64,000 bases of DNA from Pseudomonas lactis (GTDB lineage: Bacteria > Pseudomonadota > Gammaproteobacteria > Pseudomonadales > Pseudomonadaceae): assembly GCF_001439845.1 (NCBI RefSeq), contig NZ_JYLO01000008.1, forward strand, positions 124,001 to 188,000, written 5' to 3'. The position numbers and the translations under genes are program-made. The notes beneath the pieces are model-generated. The model had not been told where the DNA came from, made no database searches, and saw only the letters and a program-made list of their open reading frames with translations. Shown piece after piece: positions 60,647 through 64,000 of the stretch (position 1 is the stretch's first letter; every line of letters begins with the position of its first letter).

Positions 60647-62830
60647 ATGCGCGATGATCTCTCTCTTTTGCTGAACTCCCTCAACGATGCCCAACGCCAG
60701 GCCGTAGCGGCCCCCGTTGGCCGTCAGTTGGTCCTGGCCGGTGCTGGCTCCGGTAAAACCCGAGTGCTGGTGCACCGTATCGCCTGGTTGATCCAGGTCG
60801 AAAACGCGTCCCCGCATTCCATCCTGTCGGTGACCTTCACCAACAAGGCCGCTGCCGAGATGCGTCATCGCATCGAGCAGTTGATGGGCATCAGCCCGGC
60901 CGGCATGTGGGTGGGCACCTTCCATGGCCTGGCGCACCGCCTGTTGCGGGCGCATTGGCAGGAAGCGGGGCTGAGCCAGACCTTCCAGATTCTCGACAGC
61001 GACGACCAGCAACGCCTGGTCAAGCGCGTGATCCGCGAGCTGGGCCTGGACGAACAACGCTGGCCGGCGCGCCAGGCGCAGTGGTTTATCAACGGCCAGA
61101 AAGACGAAGGCCTGCGCCCGCAACATATCCAGGCCAGCGGCGACCTGTTCCTAGCCACCATGCGCAGCATTTATGAAGCCTATGAAGCGGCCTGCGTGCG
61201 CGCCGGCGTCATCGACTTCTCCGAACTGCTGCTGCGTGCCCTCGACCTGTGGCGCGACAACCCCGGTTTGCTGGCCCATTACCAGAAACGCTTTCGCCAC
61301 ATTCTGGTGGACGAGTTCCAGGACACCAACGCCGTGCAGTACGCCTGGTTGCGCCTGCTGGCCAAGGGCGGCGACAGCCTGATGGTGGTGGGCGATGACG
61401 ACCAGTCGATCTACGGCTGGCGTGGCGCGAAAATCGAGAACATTTACCAGTATTCCGAAGACTTCCCGGACGCGGTGACCATCCGCCTGGAGCAGAATTA
61501 CCGCTCCACCGCCGGCATCCTCAAGGCTGCCAACGCCTTGATCGCCAACAACACCGGGCGCCTGGGCAAAGAGCTGTGGACCGACGGCGGCGAAGGCGAA
61601 GCGATCAACCTGTACGCAGCGTTCAATGAGCACGATGAAGCGCGCTACGTGGTCGAAACCATCGAAAGCGCACTGAAAACCGGCCTGGCCCGCAGCGATA
61701 TCGCGATTCTGTACCGTTCCAACGCCCAATCGCGGGTGCTGGAAGAAGCCTTGCTGCGCGAACGCATCCCGTACCGCATCTACGGCGGCCAGCGCTTCTT
61801 TGAACGTGCCGAAATCAAGAACGCCATGGCCTACCTGCGCTTGCTGGAAGGCCGGGGTAACGATGCGGCGCTGGAGCGGGTGATCAATATCCCGGCGCGT
61901 GGCATTGGCGAGAAAACCGTCGAAGCGATCCGCGACCATGCGCGCCATGCCGATGTGTCGATGTGGGAAGCCATGCGCTTGCTGATCGCCAATAAAGGCC
62001 TGACCGGCCGTGCTGCCGGGGCGTTGGGGGTGTTCGTCGAGCTGATCGAGAACCTGGCGGCCAAGTGCGCAGAAATGCCGCTGCACCTGATGACCCAAAC
62101 TGTCATCGAGCAGTCCGGGCTGATCGCCTATCACGAAGCGGAAAAGGGTGAGAAAGGCCAGGCCCGGGTAGAAAACCTTGAGGAACTGGTCAGCGCTGCT
62201 CGTGCGTTCGAAAACACCGAGGACGACGAAGAGCTGACGCCGCTCGCCGCCTTCCTGGGCCACGCCTCGCTGGAAGCCGGCGATACCCAGGCCGATGAGC
62301 ATGAAGACAGCATCCAACTGATGACCTTGCACAGCGCCAAGGGCCTGGAATTCCCTTACGTGTTCCTGGTGGGCATGGAAGAAGGCCTGTTCCCTCACAA
62401 GATGAGCCTGGAAGAACCCGGCCGCCTTGAAGAAGAGCGCCGCCTGGCCTACGTGGGCATTACCCGGGCGATGCAGAACCTGGTGATGACCTACGCCGAG
62501 ACCCGACGGCTGTACGGCAGCGAAACCTACAACAAGGTGTCGCGCTTCGTACGTGAGGTGCCGAAGGGGCTGATCCAGGAAGTACGCTTGTCCAACAGCG
62601 TCAGCCGCCCGTTTGGCGGTGGCCAGCAACAGAATTCCAGCAGCCTGTTTGCCGGCTCCGAAATACCAGAAACCCCGTTCAGCCTGGGCCAGCAGGTCAA
62701 GCATGCGATCTTCGGCGAAGGCGTGATCCTCAACTTCGAAGGCGCAGGCGCCCAGGCGCGGGTGCAGGTGAACTTCGCCGAGGGCAGCAAGTGGCTGATG
62801 ATGGGTTACGCCAAGCTCGAGGCTATCTGA
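60647..62830 (+). CDS. uvrD: DNA helicase II UvrD
   Basis: A 727-aa superfamily 1A helicase acting in nucleotide excision and mismatch repair. It shows Walker A (LAGAGSGKTRVLVHRIAWL near residue 30), motif II (LVDEFQDTNAVQYAWL near 222), motif III (VVGDDDQSIYGWRGA), motif IV (LEQNYRST), motif V (TLHSAKGLEFPYVFLVG near 565) and motif VI (EERRLAYVGITRA). The C-terminal Tudor-like tail (GQQVKHAIFGEGVILN) is present. It starts MRDDLSLLLNSLNDAQRQAV, as in other Pseudomonas UvrD proteins. Confidence 0.97.
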   Translation: MRDDLSLLLNSLNDAQRQAVAAPVGRQLVLAGAGSGKTRVLVHRIAWLIQVENASPHSILSVTFTNKAAAEMRHRIEQLMGISPAGMWVGTFHGLAHRLLRAHWQEAGLSQTFQILDSDDQQRLVKRVIRELGLDEQRWPARQAQWFINGQKDEGLRPQHIQASGDLFLATMRSIYEAYEAACVRAGVIDFSELLLRALDLWRDNPGLLAHYQKRFRHILVDEFQDTNAVQYAWLRLLAKGGDSLMVVGDDDQSIYGWRGAKIENIYQYSEDFPDAVTIRLEQNYRSTAGILKAANALIANNTGRLGKELWTDGGEGEAINLYAAFNEHDEARYVVETIESALKTGLARSDIAILYRSNAQSRVLEEALLRERIPYRIYGGQRFFERAEIKNAMAYLRLLEGRGNDAALERVINIPARGIGEKTVEAIRDHARHADVSMWEAMRLLIANKGLTGRAAGALGVFVELIENLAAKCAEMPLHLMTQTVIEQSGLIAYHEAEKGEKGQARVENLEELVSAARAFENTEDDEELTPLAAFLGHASLEAGDTQADEHEDSIQLMTLHSAKGLEFPYVFLVGMEEGLFPHKMSLEEPGRLEEERRLAYVGITRAMQNLVMTYAETRRLYGSETYNKVSRFVREVPKGLIQEVRLSNSVSRPFGGGQQQNSSSLFAGSEIPETPFSLGQQVKHAIFGEGVILNFEGAGAQARVQVNFAEGSKWLMMGYAKLEAI

Positions 62831-62839
62831 ACCCCATTC

Positions 62840-62940
62840 CTGCAGGAGCGAGCTTGCTCGCGAAGAACGCCCAGACAATGCGTTCATCCAGAATGCCCGC
62901 GTGATCGTTGACGATTTTCGCGAGCAAGCTCGCTCCTACG
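62840..62940. repeat. REPIN (GGAGCGAGCTTGCTCGCGA family), copy 2
   Basis: Inverted units GCAGGAGCGAGCTTGCTCG and CGAGCAAGCTCGCTCCTACG enclose about 55 bp. The internal sequence (GAAGAACGCCCAG...) also resembles that of 21529-21627, so the two are copies of one complete element. Confidence 0.9.
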
Positions 62941-63114
62941 GGAAGATACGGCCGCGCCCTTGTATTTCACGCGTGCGGGCCAATATCTGTAATTAGTCCT
63001 ACAGACCCTTCGGATTTGGTCTTACGCAAAAGCCCGAAACATTATGCCGCTAGCCACTGCCACGACACCTGTGCAACATGGCGCGCGTGCAATCCACAAA
63101 TGGGAATTCCCTAT
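62941..63114 (+). promoter_or_regulatory. Leader region of the Tim44-like gene
   Basis: A gap of about 170 bp after the REPIN holds the presumed promoter. GGGAATTCCC, a perfect 10-bp palindrome at about 63102-63111, overlaps the ribosome site. Nothing else stands out. Confidence 0.3.
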
Positions 63115-63981
63115 ATGAAACGTTTTCTTAGCATCGCCATGGCGTTGTGCATCGGCCTGACGATGAGCCTCGACGCCAACGCCAAACGCTTCGGTGGCGG
63201 CAAAAGCTCGGGCGCGGCACCGACTCACCAGACCAGCCAAATGGCTCCATCCGCCGGTGCGGGCGGTGCTGCGGCGACTGCAGGCGCAGCCGGTGCCGCT
63301 GGCGCTGCTGCCAAGGCCGGCGGTGCTTCGCGCTGGCTGGGCCCACTGGCCGGCATCGCCGCCGGTGGCCTGCTGGCGTCCATGTTCATGGGCGACGGCT
63401 TTCAGGGCATGCAGATCTTCGACATCCTGATCATGGGCGTCATCGCCTTTTTGGTCTTCCGCTTTATCGCCGCCCGTCGCCGCAAGCAGCAGGAGCACCT
63501 GGCTCCAGCCGGCGCGCCAATGCAGCGTGAAGCGTTCGAACAGAAGCCTGCCATGGGTTCGATCTTCGGTGGTTCGGCAGCTCCTGCCGCCCGTCCGGTG
63601 ATCAACGCACCGGCCTGGTTCAACGAAGAGCGTTTCGTCGAAGCGGCCCGCAGCCACTTCCAGTCCCTGCAACAGCACTGGGACGCCAACGAAATGGACA
63701 AGATCTCCGAGTTCGTGACCCCGCAGCTGTTGGAGTTCCTCAAGCGCGAACGTGCCGAGATCGGTGACGCCTTCCAGTCGACCTACATCGACGACCTGCG
63801 CGTACAGCTCGATGGCGTGGATGATCGCGCCGACAAGACCATCGCCACCCTGACCTTCAGCGGTGTGTCGAAGTCCTCGCGTTTCGACCAGGGCGAAGTG
63901 TTCAGCGAAAGCTGGAACATGGAACGCGCCCAGGGCGACGACCAGCCTTGGCTGGTCGCCGGTATCCGCCAGAACGGTTAA
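63115..63981 (+). CDS. Tim44-like domain membrane protein
   Basis: A 288-aa protein with a signal-like N-terminus (MKRFLSIAMALCIGLTMSLD), a low-complexity Ala/Gly region (residues about 40-75), two hydrophobic segments (GPLAGIAAGGLLASMFMG; IFDILIMGVIAFLVFRFIA), and a C-terminal Tim44-like domain (FNEERFVEAARSHFQSLQQHWD, VTPQLLEFLKRERAE). GGGAA supports the start at 63115. Bacterial Tim44-like proteins of this type are membrane-anchored and of unclear function. It is single and ends 19 bp before the window edge. Confidence 0.88.
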   Translation: MKRFLSIAMALCIGLTMSLDANAKRFGGGKSSGAAPTHQTSQMAPSAGAGGAAATAGAAGAAGAAAKAGGASRWLGPLAGIAAGGLLASMFMGDGFQGMQIFDILIMGVIAFLVFRFIAARRRKQQEHLAPAGAPMQREAFEQKPAMGSIFGGSAAPAARPVINAPAWFNEERFVEAARSHFQSLQQHWDANEMDKISEFVTPQLLEFLKRERAEIGDAFQSTYIDDLRVQLDGVDDRADKTIATLTFSGVSKSSRFDQGEVFSESWNMERAQGDDQPWLVAGIRQNG

Positions 63982-64000
63982 TACCTGCGCGGTTGAGCAA

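Noticed and set aside
61151..62887. A 578-codon frame antisense to uvrD
   Set aside because: UvrD is unambiguous on the plus strand; the opposite frame is a byproduct of GC-rich codon use.

Overview
The window is a GC-rich, densely coded stretch of a Pseudomonas chromosome, most likely from the P. fluorescens group. This rests on the proteins themselves (PurEK, AspA, pyruvate carboxylase PycA/OadA, UvrD and a Tim44-like protein all read as Pseudomonas orthologues), on fluorescens-type REP/REPIN elements, and on a gene order (purEK ... oadA-pycA-lysR ... rpiR ... GGDEF/EAL ... uvrD) that resembles, from memory, the origin-proximal end of P. aeruginosa PAO1. I see no rRNA, tRNA, insertion sequence, integrase or CRISPR array.

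Layout. 0-6.3 kb: purK-purE behind a structured leader, a HipBA-like toxin-antitoxin pair, and a LysR regulator divergent from aspartase aspA. 6.6-21.5 kb: one long colinear operon of 15 genes with a nitrate/taurine-type ABC importer, two SDRs, a cupin, an alpha/beta hydrolase, an IclR regulator, a ThDP enzyme, an aspartate-dehydrogenase-like enzyme, an aldehyde dehydrogenase, an extradiol-type VOC dioxygenase, a FAD monooxygenase, a 75-aa protein, and a Rieske oxygenase with its reductase. An outer-membrane porin gene follows at 22.0-23.2 kb behind its own promoter, which shares sequence elements with the promoter of the operon. Together these look like import, ring attack, ring cleavage and side-chain processing of an unidentified aromatic or heterocyclic carboxylate.

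23.3-25.2 kb: a PAAR-domain type VI secretion effector with a glycine-rich hydrophobic C-terminus, and its overlapping small membrane immunity candidate. 25.7-31.5 kb: an AGCS sodium/amino-acid symporter, type I asparaginase, an AraC regulator, an acetylpolyamine-amidohydrolase/HDAC-like enzyme and a polyamine-binding protein. 31.6-41.0 kb: two tandem giant paralogues (1529 and 1536 aa) with a dermonecrotic-toxin-like domain, the first preceded by an elaborate nested inverted repeat. 41.0-47.1 kb: a MocR regulator whose linker is encoded by a 12-bp tandem repeat made of DnaA-box-like sequences, a PaiB-like protein, two GNAT acetyltransferases, a homocysteine S-methyltransferase and an amino-acid ABC importer without its ATPase. 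47.2-51.6 kb: a type V autotransporter followed by a paralogue that keeps the barrel but lacks the passenger. 51.7-64 kb: pyruvate carboxylase, LysR, a 65-aa conserved protein, a HexR-like RpiR regulator with a matching operator, a membrane GGDEF/EAL protein, uvrD and a Tim44-like membrane protein.

The most unusual items are the catabolic operon with its apparent sigma-54 promoter and shared operators, the type VI effector/immunity pair, the tandem giant toxin-like genes with their structured 5' region, and the DnaA-box-like tandem repeat inside a MocR gene. All functional calls come from reading motifs and gene order; no database search was run.
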